From positions 525,597,303 to 525,661,302 of the forward strand of contig OY856409.1 in the NCBI GenBank assembly GCA_963693085.1: DNA of 64,000 nt. The letters run 5' to 3'. Positions 44,099 to 57,600 of this stretch are shown here, in pieces (within the stretch, counting starts at the first letter, position 1; each line of letters begins with the position of its first letter). A program made the position numbers and the translations under genes. Source of the stretch: Alisma plantago-aquatica (taxonomy: Eukaryota; Streptophyta; Magnoliopsida; Alismatales; Alismataceae). The notes beneath the pieces are model-generated. The model did not search any database. It was not told the DNA's origin and saw only the letters and a program-made list of their open reading frames with translations.

Positions 44099-46027
44099 AT
44101 GGGAGATTACCAAGATGGGAGATATTTCGTCAAACTTCTAATCTTTGATGGGAGTAAATCCCTCTATTAGAAGAGAAGGCTTCAATTCCACATCCAAGGA
44201 AAAAGTCTTGAGCTATGGAAAATGGTGGGTCATCCATACAAGCTACCGGAGATCAAGATAGAAGAATGGGATGAATCTACCATGATGAAAGCCACCTTGA
44301 ATGAAAGAGAAATCAACATCCTCTATTCCACCATGAACCCCACCGAGTTCAATTAGATTTCCTCTTGTGAGATGGCCTATGAGGTATGGAGAAAGTTACA
44401 CATCACTTTTGAGGGGACAACTCAAGTGAAGGAAAGAAAAGTCTGCATGCTCGAAGGGCTGTTTAAGAACTTCAATATGGGAAGGGAGGAGAAGATAGCC
44501 AACATGTACTCAACAGTCAACACCATTGTGAATGGTCTTGCTATTCTAGGTCATCCTATGAGTAGAGGATAGATCAACTCATAGATCCTTAGAACTCTTC
44601 CCAAGAGGTGGGAATCCAAGGTGACTTCCATTGAAGAAGCAAGGTCTCTCAGTGATATTCACATTGAAGAACTCATAGGAAATCCTCAAGCCCATGAAGC
44701 CACACTTGATAAGAGAGAAGAAGTTGAAAGACAAGAGGAGAAAGAGCTAAAGAGAATGAAGAAGTCTGAAATTGGGCTCAAATTGAATCTATTGTGGGTC
44801 AAACCTCTCCATCCTCTCATGTTGAAGAAGATGCCACATACTCCAAGGGTAGACTCTACAAAGGCAACCCTTCCTCCTCCAGCTGGTGCCTCAAGTGTGG
44901 AAAGAAAGGTCACTTCAAGATAGATTGTCTACCAGGAAAAAAGACACATCATCATAAGAGAAGACAAGAGAAGTACAAGAAGAAGGAGAAATGGCACAAA
45001 AGCTCAAGTGACTCCTCCAACTCAAGTGAAGAATCAAGTGGATGATCTAGCTCAAGATCTAGTGATGAAGGACAATGCCATTTTGGTCATATGGCATCTA
45101 CAAGAAAAGATTCAAATGAGGTAAATCTAAACTCTTTAGATAAAGAACCCTTAATTTCTATCATTGATGCTACTCGTGCCTCTATTAATTATTATAAAAG
45201 GAAAATGAAAAAGCTTGCCAGAATTCTTGATAATTTTCATATAGAATTAGACGATCTCGAACATGATAATACTTGTTTTCTTGAAGATAAAAATGCTTGT
45301 CTTACTCAAGTAGATTCTCTTAAACTTGAAAGTGCTAATTTTCTTGACAAGATTAGATTTATAGAAGCTCAACCTCTAATGCCTAGTTCTAATGATGAAC
45401 ATACTTTAATTGTTAATTCTCTCATACATGATATTGATGTTCTTAGAACTAAAAATGAGGACAAAGACTTTGTTTTACAAGAATTAGAATCTGAAAAGAG
45501 TGCTTATCTTTCTAAGATTTCTTTGATTGAAATAGAAAATGCTTCCTTGCCTGCTAAAATCAATGCTCTTGAATCTTGTTCTAGTTCTACTAGTAGAGAG
45601 AATAATGTTTCTTTTATTCATATTGATAGAGATTCTTATTTGACCAAAGCCCTTTGCCTAGAAAATGATCTTTTGCATGCTAGAGATAATATAAATTATT
45701 TGTCTTCTACTATTACTTTTGTTATGCATGATAATGATAGTTTGAGATCTTCTTTGCAAAGATTCTTAGTTGGTAAAAAGAATCTTAATAATATCCTACA
45801 CCATACTACTAAACAAATTGGTAAACATGGTTTAGGGTGTAATGTTAGTAAAAGGAACAACAAAGGTAAATGACCTCCAATCTTCCATGGAGAATCCTCT
45901 AGTTCCAAGCACATGCAACTATTATAATGATTTTGGTCATTATTCTACTTGTTGTCCTTTTAGGAAAGCACCCATGAGCAATAGGACTTGGGTTGCTAAG
46001 ATAACCCCTCCAGACCCAAAAACATGA
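44099..46027 (+). pseudogene. gag: gag of TR-GAG copy 2, broken
   Basis: ATG at 44099-44101. N-terminal LLIFDGSKSLY block, then a TAG where Trp is expected (KRRLQFHIQG follows). UBN2-like region: MAYEVWRKLHITFEGTTQVK to VNGLAILGHPM (44372-44565). Then IEEARSLSDIHIEELIGNPQ (44627 on), an intact zinc knuckle CLKCGKKGHFKIDC (about 44889-44930) in a different frame, and a 260-codon stretch (45091-45873) with coiled-coil character and no stop. A second knuckle-like motif and a TWVAKITPPDPKT tail end at 46027. Several stops lie in 44150-44590, with frame changes near 44800, 45050 and 45850. Same domain order as the gag at 6517-8286. Confidence 0.82.
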
Positions 46028-47939
46028 TTGGGGATCATTCCATATTTCTTCTTGTAGGTACATACAAATGGATTGACTTGAGCTATTGAATTGTAAATTG
46101 ACTTCTCAATCCACATGAAAGAAGAAAAGTGAGATGTGTGAGGGATGGAAATAAGTGGAAAAGTAATGGTAAGCACAAAGTAATGTTTTTATTGCTCATA
46201 TACAATCATTGTGTGTTTTGGCAAGTTAGTGTGCACTATGCCTGTGGTTTTTGAGTCAAAATTGGTACATTGTGATTATCTTTACTTTCTTGCTCAAAAA
46301 CTATTTCTAATGCTTTCATAGTGCATTACTAACTTGCTTACACATGGTTGGATATGGGTTATATTTTTATCATGCCTCTAGATATGTTTTTCATATATAA
46401 TGTGTCTCTTGACAACAGCTCCGTCGGTTGAGTTTATCGTGATACAAACTCGACCGACCAACACCAATGGGTGTTTCCAACAACTATTGTCATTCACATT
46501 TGTCCTGTCAGTAACTCGACCGATATCACTGTGCACAGAATACACAGTTGGCTTATTGAATGAGAATTTCCCTATCAACTAGATTTTTTGAACCAGTAAC
46601 CTTATTCTTTAGCAATCCCTTGGTATCCTTATATGCATATTTCCATGCTTTAAATTGTCTATCTTTCTTTAACTCTGTCTCTCTAACTGATATAATTTGG
46701 TATTCCACTAGCGGTATTCCTATATCTTACAACTACTTGTCTTAATTTGTTATGCATATTTTGAAGATGATCTCTTTGGATCTCTTGGTTGTGTCTTATA
46801 TTACTTCCGCTATGCTCAAACTTGCTACATCTATATAGTTGTATATCTTGTTTGGATACAACTTTGAGGTTCTTAGTGGTTACCATCTTTTGGTAATGAT
46901 GCATATTTTCTAGTGAGTTATATCCTTTCATGCTTCTAAAATTGCATATATCTTTGTTTGGATATATCCCTACATCTACTCATAGCTTTCTTTATCTTCT
47001 GCATCCCTTGCTATGATCTAGGTCCTACTAGTAGTTCTAACTTGTGATATCATCTACTATTAGTACTTACACATGTAGTTCTAACCTTATTTAACACTTG
47101 ATATCTTTGCTCATCTATGGTATTCAACTATATGCTATGCTTGTATCTTGTTTCATGCTTGCTCAAGCTTGTTTCTTGATGTTCGTATCTACTACCTTGA
47201 GTTACTTGCATAACATTGTGATGTAGGATACATAGAGCTACATCGTATGTAGAAATTGGAGCATCTTTGAATTTTACGCAGATTTTGCTCCAATGTTAGA
47301 CTTTGATGCAAGACTAGTGTTTTTTATGCAGAATTGACCTTCTGAGCAAGACTCGTTGCTATGAAATGAGCCCTAACACTTTTTGGATGAATTTTGTCAT
47401 CTTGAGGGTCAAAATTGTGATTCATTTTCTTCATGCAACACCTTATCTTGCCTTTAACTTTTCTAGAATTACATTATGGGTTGTTCAAGTGCATGCTTTA
47501 ACTTGATTTTCTTTTTATGCTTGGACCAACCCCTTATTTTTCTCTTCTACTCTCCGTTATAACTTTTGTTATCTCCTTTCTTTTAACAAGTGGTGTTTCT
47601 TGTCTCTTCATACCCCCACCTTTTTTAAATGACAATGGGGGAGACAACATGTCTTACATGTAGAGGGAGAAGCATATCTATGTAAGAGGGGAGAAGGTAA
47701 AAGGGAGAAGACATATATATCTAGAACATATATGAATAGAATACATAATATTCCATAAATGTTATGAAAGCTAACCATGCAGGAGAAATAGCATCAATTG
47801 AGGGGGAGTATGAGAACTCCACTAGCATCAATTGAGGGGGAGCATATGAACTCACTTCTATTGAAACTCCTAGGTTTCTCCAAAGGTATGACTCTACTTA
47901 CATGTTTTCAATACATTTATGGAATGGTTTGTCATCTTC
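46028..47939 (+). other. Non-coding interior of TR-GAG copy 2
   Basis: About 1.9 kb without pol motifs. 46415-46520 carries two CTCGACCGA hairpin motifs like those of the LTR U3. Short frames on both strands here show no domain. Confidence 0.6.
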
Positions 47940-47953
47940 AAAAAGGGGGAGAA
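47940..47953 (+). promoter_or_regulatory. Polypurine tract of TR-GAG copy 2
   Basis: AAAAAGGGGGAGAA directly before the TGTTGACTC start of the 3' LTR. Confidence 0.85.
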
Positions 47954-48533
47954 TGTTGACTCTAGGTCTAAATTGACAAACCCTTGTTTTGATGATGACT
48001 AAACAATTCCAATTAATTGTGTCTAATGTCTCTACTTGAGTTATTTCATATTAGGTATAGACACAATCCAAATGCCCTAACTTGCACATCTCAACTTGGA
48101 GAAAAGACAACTCAAAATCAATGCAAGTGCACTTTTACGGAATATGATGTAAATACATTAGAATCATGTTGTAAACCACTTTTAATGATTGTATGGCTTG
48201 TAATTAAGCTAAGAAAAATTAGGAACACTTAAATAAAATATTTAAGCACATTTTTTTTTAAAATTTATTACATGCACTTTATCAGTCAAGTTACAATCTC
48301 GACCAATCCTTGATGGATTTTGTGAATCGAATGGTTTGATCAAGTTTCCTATGCATAGAACTTGACCGATCCCTACACTAGAACACAACTCTTTTAAGTG
48401 ATCAGTCAAGCTTCATCCAGGATAAACTCAATCGACTGTCAAATCTATTTTGTCAAATAGTACATTCGATCGAGTTTCTCAAAATTAAAATCGACTAATA
48501 ACGCTATACGAAAAAGTGTAGAAAAGTGTTTAT
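47954..48533 (+). repeat. 3' LTR of TR-GAG copy 2, first part
   Basis: Matches 42479-about 43055 of the 5' LTR, then is cut after GTGTTTAT. TTTAT (48529-48533) is the left target duplication of the nested element. Confidence 0.88.
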
Positions 48534-50469
48534 TGTGGCATCCAACTTTTAAAAATAGGATTAACTAAAGCGGAAGCATATCGTTAGCAGTGGAATTACT
48601 AAAAATCACTAAAACTAAAACTTTTTACAAAGAGATCCATAAGCTGATAAACTCTTCCATAAAAGAACCAAAGTATTTCAAATACATGCTAGTTTACTAG
48701 TACATCTATTGTACCCTTCCTTCTCGAGAGTTACAAACATCAGTTGCCCTACTAGACTATACAAGACAGTATGAAAATCTCAAGGAATCAAGCCAAAATC
48801 TCAGATCAATATAAAACTAACTACTGACTCCTAGGACCTGAGAGTACAAAGACGACACATAGGACTCTATATATACATGACATGACAACCAATGTCTCCA
48901 CCTGAGAATTCACTATTGTCCTTGGTTCTGCTGTTACTGTTGTTCTTCCCTTGCTGTAGGGTTCCTGCCTCTTCTACGTCTACCTAAAAAGTTGAATCTC
49001 ACGGGGGTGAGACAATTGAAAAATTGTCCCAGCGAGAGATATAACTCTCCGCCAGAAACATTATTATCACAACTAATAGAATAAAACTGAGTAGAAGAAT
49101 CATAAGTATTCAACAATAGCTAAATTATTGACTAAACAATTTAGAGTAGTATTCTCTATTCAAGTCATTTCATCTATATCTAGATACAGTAATATGTCAT
49201 TTATTTAATAAGGAGTATAAAGAACATGTATAACATTTAGCTAACTAAGACATACTAAGCAATATATCATCAACCATTGATTCTCTTATTTCAGCTCTAA
49301 GCAATTATGCTACACGGTTGATTACATTTTGCAAACATACTTAATTCCCTAAGGAGATGAGGTATATCGCTCATACTCCAACCGGCCATTGTGAAATCGA
49401 AATTGGTACCATACATAGGTCAATAGAAGAGTTGGATTTCCATGACCTCATCTTCCTCAGTTAGTGTGAGGACCAACTGCAGGACATCTTGTGTCTCTGC
49501 TAAATAACTTTCCAGGGTATACTGGCAACTTTGCTATTAGAGTTACAGTGGCATGTTGTACTCTCTTTGCAATCGAGAGATATTATATTTATCTCACATC
49601 GATCCGGCATTAAGATCATCAGGAGATTAATGGTGCATCCATCCCGTCACATATAATGAAGGATTGAGAGATTTAATGTTTATCTCACATCAATTCCTCC
49701 ATTAGGGCGTAAGGATATTCGCGCCCATAACCCCCACATACTCAAAAGTATGCCCTCCCGGAGTTCCCTTAGGAAAACCTATTTCACCATCACCTAAACT
49801 ACTGACGATGATGGATCTATGGTCAGGGCTCTACATGATACTATTTCACTTGATTATTTAAGTACATTACATTATTCTTTTAGCATCAAGCATGTTTTCA
49901 GTCATAAAACATTTTAACATTTGTTACAAAGAAGGAATATTGTTTCTATCAAGTTCTTTTCAAAGCTTTGCTAAACATTGGGATCTCTATCCCTTATCAC
50001 ATCAGGGTAATCTCATCCCTTGTCGTCTCATCATCATGATTATAAAACATGGGTATTCAGACCCTGAAGTCATCAAACACTTGTTACCAATTTATCAGGT
50101 AACTTAATGCCTTCAGGTTAACTGATCAATATAGACATAATAATTGCAGTGCAGGTATCTCATATGGCTCTTAAAGAACAATAATATCTCTTGTTATCTT
50201 TCACTAGGCAACACAGAATGTTATGGCTGATAAGGCCCATAAAGAAAATTCAGTATTAAAGCATCATAGCTCTTACCTGGCTATGTTCACCATCTCATGA
50301 AACCTGCATAGTTAGTGCACATGATAAAAATTATATCAATTACCAATCAACACTATGTATGTAAGAGCATCATCACTATTTCCTTATTAGAGCTAAGATT
50401 TCCCAATTTATATCAAATAGGAATACTTAATCTCATTACCCAGATTTGGGTTATGATTATTATCATATT

Positions 50470-50950
50470 GCCCAAAGTTAGGGTTTCATACAAAATAACC
50501 CAAGATTAGGGTTCCACACATCTTTATCCTATATCCGTATAGGATTTCACTTTAAAGAATTACATACTAGTATATAGTATCACCTTGAATCAGGTTTCAC
50601 ATCTCATCCTTGCATTAGGATTTCATTTTGACTTTAACCTTATCTAGAGTTTCACATGACATCACCCTTGCTTTAGGGTTTCACATGGTTTCACCCTTGA
50701 TTAGGGTTTCTCATAACATCATCCTCAGTTAGGTTTACTATTCACATTCACTTAGGGTCTATTATTAAAATACCCTGAATTAGGGTTTCTCATGTCATCG
50801 CCCTTCATTAGGGTCATATCATTACCATAGATTGGGGTTTCATATTTTATTGCCCTCAACTAGGGTTACTATCATCATGGATTAGGGTTTCACTTATTAT
50901 TGCCCTTAACTAGGGTTAGGGTCATTAACTTTCCTAACTAGGGTTCATGA
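50470..50950. repeat. Array of TTAGGGTTTCA-type repeats
   Basis: About fifteen dispersed copies of TTAGGGTTTCA(C/T)AT or close variants, spaced some 25-40 bp apart, inside the solo LTR. They resemble plant telomere-type motifs but are too irregular to be telomeric. Confidence 0.65.
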
Positions 50951-51408
50951 TCTCTTTATCAAGGATCATACCCTAATTACACATTCAAATATTTTGAAAG
51001 TGTCAAGACTTAACCTCCACATGATTATCATTAATGTAAAAAATTCTCTCTCTCTCATCCTTTATAGAATGATATCTACATCAGTCTTTATTGGGTTAAG
51101 TCCACTCAACTTGATTGAAGGGTTGACACCATGTATTATGTTATTACTTCCTTAATCATTAAAGATTAATCATTCACAAGGTATTAATCACCCTATCTTA
51201 TTAAGAGTATAATTACCATAATCACCCTTGGATGGCATCATAAAATAATCAATTAAACAATTGACCTTTAAGCACTTTAATTGTTCATGCGGTTTTAGGG
51301 TTAATTACTTCCAAACGGTCTTGGTCAGTTAGACCCCAAATGGTCTTGACCAATCAGACCTCAAATAGTCTTGCATGGATAACCTTCAAACGGTCTAAGT
51401 CTAACAAT

Positions 51409-51655
51409 TGAAACCGTTTAGCAAAGTAGTTACTTGAAACCGTTTGCTAAAGTGAACACTTGAGATCATTTGCTAAAGTGAACACTTGAAACTGTTTGCT
51501 AAAGTGAATCACTTGAAACCATTTGCTAAAGTGAATCACTTGAAACCGTTTGCTAAAGTGAATCACTTGAAACTGTTTGCTAAAGTGAATCACTTGAAAA
51601 CATTTGCTAAAGTGAATCACTTGAAAACATTTGCTAAATTAAGCATTTGAAAATG
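51409..51655. repeat. 27 bp tandem repeat, about nine copies
   Basis: Units of the form TGAAACCGTTTGCTAAAGTG plus AATCACT. The first units are 26 bp, later ones 27 bp. Substitutions concentrate in the ACCGTTT core (ACCGTTT, ACTGTTT, ACCATTT, AACATTT). Confidence 0.9.
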
Positions 51656-51659
51656 TTTG

Positions 51660-52580
51660 AGCCTCAACCGATTTGGGATCGTTTGGTCCCAAACGGTCTT
51701 GAGACCGTTTGGACTCAAATGGTCTTGAGGCCGTTTGGTCCAAACCTCCTCAAAACCAAATGGACCAAAAAAGGGTCTCAACCTCTCTAATCAATTTAGG
51801 GTTTCCAAGGTTAACTCCTTCATTAATTGAATCCATGTAATTATTCATCAATTGAACCTAGGCACCATGATTCAAGTGAGATTAATGAATCACCCTTCAA
51901 TTGATTCAATCTTCAGTTGATCACCAATTAGGGTTGAAACCCAATTGGATTAGGGTTGAAATCGATGAACCTTTAATATTAGACATTGTGAAACTAATTT
52001 CTTTAAAATCATTGGATAACCAATCAAATTGGGAATGACCTGACCTCAAACGGTCTTGAGGTCGTTTGGATGACTTCCAAATGGTCTTGATACCATTTTC
52101 CCCAACTATCATCAAAATTGGTGAAGTTTAATTAGGGTTTAGGTCATTGGATTGATTATCAAATCAGCAATTGATTGTATTACAATTTGGTATCTTTGGA
52201 TCTTCAAATACCTAACCATATTCAACCCTAGACCTCCAAATTGTCTTGAGACCGTTTGTGTGATCCCCAAATGGTTTTGAAACCATTTGGGTCAATCAAC
52301 CCAAAGTTCTAAGTCAATCAATTAAGAAATCAGCACTTAACCCGATTAGGGTTTGGTGATTGACGAACCTTCAACTAATGAACCCTTTGAAACTAATCAA
52401 TTATATTTAATGGGTCATTAACCCTCATAATTACCATAAAATCTCCAAATGGTCAACTATGGTAAACACTCCCAAATGGTTTGAAACCATTTACTTCCAA
52501 ACGATTTGATGAAACCATTTACTCCCAAACGGTTTGTGAAACCGTTTACTCCCAAACGGTTTGTGAAACCAATTGAGCAC
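51660..52580. repeat. Cluster of CAAACGGT...ACCGTTTG hairpins
   Basis: Short inverted repeats at about 51689, 51715, 52048, 52078, 52237, 52268, 52475, 52525 and 52550, each an 8-9 bp stem with a 2-8 base loop. Several show matched changes in both arms, for example AAATGGT...ACCATTT beside AAACGGT...ACCGTTT. Confidence 0.8.
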
Positions 52581-53980
52581 TTAAGTTGAAATCGTTTGGT
52601 CTAGCATTTTCTTGGGGAAAAGTGTCCAAGATTATGTCATCATCATATTCCTTCATTCATCCAAGAACTACTTCTGTTTTCATGGAAATTGCAGCAATGA
52701 ATCAAAAGAGTTCCAAATAGAAGAAAATAATCAACAATTATTGGAGAATCGAATGCAATATCAATGTTTAAGGGTTTAAGTTATATAACCCACCTTCTAA
52801 TCTGATTAAAAGATCCAATATCCATGACTCCAATGGTGGATGAAGCTTTTGCAACTACCCAAGGTCCGTTCTCAAGCTTTTTGAATGAAAAGGTTGGCTA
52901 GGATTGAAGAGGGAGTGAAATAGAGAAGAATTATGCATTGTTTTATGATTTTCACCATGAAATCGAGGTGAAAGAAGATCAAGAACTTACCAACAGGTTG
53001 GGGGTCATCCTCCAGATGCTCCTAGATCCTTTGGTCGGTTTGCAAGCAAGAAGAGAAAAGGAATTTTGAAAAAGATCCGTAAGTGGGTAGGAAATAAGAT
53101 ATGTATAAGGGAATTCCAAGGAAAGAGAAAATGAAATTAATCCCGTTAATTTCCAAAATTAGTGCCGCCTCTTCTGTCCAAGAACCCACTTTTATTCACT
53201 TGCAAAACTTCTTCATTATCCAAAGATTAAAAGAAAAGGAATTAAGCACCTTAAACATATTATATTAATATCCTCTCTTTAGTGGATATTTCTTTTTTCC
53301 TTTAATAATGGGAGTGGGTTATCCATTCCCTTTGATATTCTAATTGCCTTTACAAGGCACAAAGAACGTACAATCCTTTTTCAAACACATCCCTCAACTT
53401 TTGGTTGAAGGTTTCTTCAATTAATATTTATCTTTTTGCATTAAATTAAGTAAAGTTCCTTTTATTTTTAAATCTTGATTATTTTAATACCAAGATTCTC
53501 TCTCCTCCAAAACAACTCAAAATGAGGCACCCCTCCCATTTAATTTCTCTACTTGATTCCAAGAAACATGGGGGACCCTCTAGAAGTGGTATTTTGCATA
53601 TTGAACCCTAGGTTTTGGGTAAATTGCACATTACACCAAAACTAGGTTTAAATGCACAAGGATTGCTCAGCAAGCTTTATCTTGGTGCTCAAGCTTGTGG
53701 AAACTATACCATTGCATCATTCTCATTCTTGTGATGCTTCAACATCTGAGGAACATTTTATCATGTACAATTTGCAAGTTAACCCCTCAACTTGGGTAAT
53801 TTTCACTTTAGTCCAAAACAAATAAAACAATGTTTCAACATAATTCAGAACGGACTAAAATGAAATATAAGTTCCTCTTGAGCCTTAATTACTTTGCAAG
53901 AAATATGAACCAGCATCTAATCAACATTATTTAAGCAAAACACCTAGGGTTATAACTTAACCCAGGTCAGGGATGTTACA

Positions 53981-54605
53981 TTTATAGCCATTGTGGAGTT
54001 GAAACAATAGAATATATATCTGTTGCAAGTCACAAAATGGCTAGTTTTCATTCTTAAGTGTTCCCAAAGACTAAGAGGCATCCCCAACTATAAATAAGAC
54101 CCCTTGGGCTTCATTCCAAGGTTGAGCGTTCAATGGAAAACTCTATATGCGGTTCCTAATCTATAGTTGAGTGCATCCTATAGCCTCCTCCCTCTCTCTC
54201 TAAGCGTAATCACTTACTACATCCATCAGATTGAGTAGGATATTTGTAAGAGAGCTAGTCCTTCATGTATATCTTGTGAGGCTCTCACTTCCACCACCTC
54301 CCAATCTCTCATTTCAACCATGAAGATGAAGGTTCTCTCTCTTGGCTAAGATAGGTGAAGAAGAACAAGGGAAGGAGTCCCTTGGTGAAGAACAAGGTTG
54401 AATATTTGGAGCAAGAGTGCCCTTGGTGAAGGCAGAAGACTCCTTGCTCAAGTAGGTAAGTCCTTGGTGAAAGCTTCTCCGAGTGAAGGTGAAGTCAAAG
54501 GTTGAACATCCAATAAGAGTGTGTAATTCCTAGAAGTTCAAATACTTGTGATAGAGTGGGTAAGTCCTTGGAGAAGGCCAAAGTCTTGTTACAAAGTGGG
54601 TAAGT
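53981..54605 (+). repeat. 3' LTR of TR-GAG copy 2, second part
   Basis: Continues the LTR from TTTATAGCCATTGTGGAG, parallel to about 43050-43690 of the 5' LTR, and includes its TATA box (54088). It is cut after GTGGGTAAG by the next element; GTAAG (54601-54605) is the expected left target duplication. Confidence 0.88.
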
Positions 54606-57600
54606 GTAACATCCTCAATTTCATAGCTAAAGTAAGCCTTTAATGTGGGGTTTTCTAGTGAAGGCATGCCAAGGGACGTAATGAACGTAACCATGGCTAG
54701 GTATGTAATTAAGTACACAAAATGTGTAATCCAAGCCATCTGGTCAACTATTACACACATAATTACTTGAATGTGTATGATTGTAGTTGGTTGTATTATG
54801 AATATAAATGAATTATTCTTATGAACAATAATGTGACGAAATATAATATGATGAGTCCAGTTCATGGTTTGAGCCTTAGACCTAACTTAGGTCTTTATGT
54901 TATGCAACTAAAGAAATATTGATCACATGTTTCATACATGAGCTTCAATTGAGTAATTATATTGATTGGAGACTTATTTTCATTATTTGGAATACAATTA
55001 AGCTCATGGACCCTTTGAAATACTAATGGATGGGCCATGTGCCCTAGTGCCCAAATTCCAGCCCTACTGGACCAATTAAATTTTACAAATAGGTCCTTGG
55101 AGTACAAATTGAGAATTAAATATTTCGTTGTCATAATTAATGCTTAAAATATTTTTAGTAGAATAGTAATTAGAATATAAGATGGTGGGAGAAATTTTAG
55201 ATGATTCTGATCTATATAGTGGCCTAGGTAATTAAATTAATAATTATAATGTTTTTATTTAAAAGACATGTTTGGAGGGTTTGTACAACTAGTTTTTACT
55301 AAAAATATTGCTTATGTGAAGTTGATGATTATATAGTATTTACTCCAAAATTTGAAGTCAGGTCGAGCTATAGGATGTGCTATATAAATATTTCTTTGGT
55401 TTGGACTTTTATCAAAAAGAAGAAGAAAAACAAAATAAAAAAGGGGTGACTCTAGCCCAACACAGACTGGAGAGCACCACCTCCATTAGAAAGACTGGGA
55501 CAGAGTCCGCGAAGGAGATGATCCCCCACATGATTCGGACTCCAATTTTCTATATTAACCATGGATCTGGAAAGCCTAGGGTTAGCCGAAGTTAAGCCTA
55601 ATATTTGACTGGAAACTGAGTCATAAAAAAGGAGAGCAAAGGAGCCGAAGGGCAGGGCACTTCTAACGGCAGCTAGATGGGTTGGCAGTTAGGGTTTCTC
55701 ACCCTGATCCTTTGTTCATGGTGAGGATGTGCCGCCCACTCAGAGGAAGGGAGGTCGTAGATGAGGGGCCACTCCTTGGCACTTCCATGGTCGGAGGTGC
55801 GCTCCACCTTACCGGAGGAAGATGGTGCGGCGATGCCCTATTTTGGGTGTGAAACAGGGGAAGTCCCCTTAGAGAAGTCCTTGAAAGGGACAAAGGAGAT
55901 GCAGCGGAAGAGGGGGTCCATGGATGACCGTCAGATCAACTTTGAATGACCATAAATCTTTAATAAGGTGATTCTTCTAAAATTCGTATCTTGAGATTGG
56001 GAGGTCGAATTTTATCAAACAAGATACATGTAGAAAGCTAATGATGAGTACTATCACATAAAAATACATCCAGGTTATGATATTGATATATGATATTTAT
56101 TAAAAATAGTGTATTCAAAACTATATGATTTTGATGTTTGGTCAATTATAAATAGTAAACGCCTTTAGAAATTCATACAAGTTTTACTGAATGTGTATTT
56201 TGATAAGTTTGACATTACTTCAAAGCCTGATATTTCATATATGAAGTTTTATTTAGGTTTTTGATATAAACCCTAATAAGGGTATTTTGGGTATTTCACC
56301 CAAGATATGATTTTTAAATGGCCTGATATTTTAATACATGATCATTCCTATATTATGTGAATACTTTTCTAGAGATTTGATGAAGTTTCTTATGCTATTA
56401 TATTAGTATTTAGTTTTAGATGAGTAGCCATTATGAAAGAATAATAAATGATTATCCTGACACTATAAGTGATATATGTATGGCCAATTAGGCCTGATAT
56501 TAGTAATGTGATGGTATTCTACTTTAATTTCCTAATTGAGTCAGTAAGTTTATAATATGTGATTATTTTTGAGAATTATTCTCATTATATAAAGTATATG
56601 TTCATATTAGTGCATAAGACGATTTATGTCTTATTTGAGTATAAAGATAATACTAATTATATAGTATGAGTTTTATTTTATTTCAACGCTAAGATTTTAT
56701 GGTGATTTCAGATTAAAGTTATGTTTAGTCTTAATAATAACCCTAAGTTGGTATATGTAGTTAGGAAGATGGGGTTTTGAGATTTATATAGGCTTGGACT
56801 AATAACACTATGATGATATCCATGTTATTAAAGTTATGGAACTTATAATTAAGACTTCCTTATCGATGTCATCTGTATAAGAGGTAAGTGGTCCATGCAC
56901 ATGAGTACTCATAGTCTATGTTTAATATGTTTAGATGTCTCCTAATAAGAGTTTCATGATCTATGTGATTTAATGTTCTAAGACTTCAATGTTAAGATTT
57001 ACAAACAATATTATTCTCATATTTCTATCTTTATGCAAGTGTAGATACCCAAAGTCTAAAATAGTGATATGTTGCTCAAAATAGTTGTGACTCATGGACC
57101 AAGTCCATGAGAAAGTTGAAGAATCATATTCCTATAAGATTTCTTAGAAATGTTTGGAAGTAATGAATATGATTTCAAGATAAGATATGCTAGTAATGTA
57201 CCCATACTTAGTTGATGATTTCAAATAACTTTGTATGAAGAATGTAAGTACACCTATGTTATTAGAATTTCTCATACTTATAGTCATAGTTACGTAGTAA
57301 GATTTCAAGTAGAAACATGCCATTAAGATTTCATACATATGTAGAAATCTAAGAACTAGATTCCTTAGAATAAATAGTATCTATAATACATGTAAAATGT
57401 AAGAATATGAATTTGAAAATATGAGGACATGGTGTAATAATAAAAGTACGTTTGGGATCAGAAGGTATTGTAAAATGAGTTTATGATGGCATTATAAGAT
57501 AATGACAAATTAAGTTATGATTAGGTTGCAAGACAATATTTTATGAGATTTCTATTCTGATATTTAAGGATTAACATGTAAGTTTTTATGGAAATATTAT

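Larger units (their letters stand above)
48534..53980 (-). mobile_element. Nested 5.4 kb solo LTR (gypsy-like)
   Basis: 5447 bp, flanked by a perfect TTTAT duplication (48529-48533 and 53981-53985), with LTR sequence resuming on the far side. Minus strand reads TGTAACATCCCTGACC...GGATGCCACA, with TG/CA ends. No internal second copy of either end, no primer site, polypurine tract or protein is seen, so it is best read as a solo LTR. Its length and termini resemble the 4.4 kb LTRs at 54606 onward, which also start TGTAACATCC. A non-LTR explanation is not excluded. Confidence 0.75.

Noticed and set aside
45091..45873. Independent host gene for a 260 aa coiled-coil protein.
   Set aside because: It lies between the gag zinc knuckle and a second knuckle inside a bounded element, and the other TR-GAG gag has the same coiled-coil block in the same place.
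50470..50950. Interstitial telomere array, suggested by TTAGGGTTT words.
   Set aside because: Spacing is irregular and units are not contiguous (TTTAGGG)n; they lie inside an LTR with a clear target duplication.
55377..55949. Captured host-gene fragment in the giant LTR (G+C-richer, with short frames at 55377-55595 and 55761-55949).
   Set aside because: Both LTRs carry it but frames differ and no protein family is recognisable; no splice or domain evidence.
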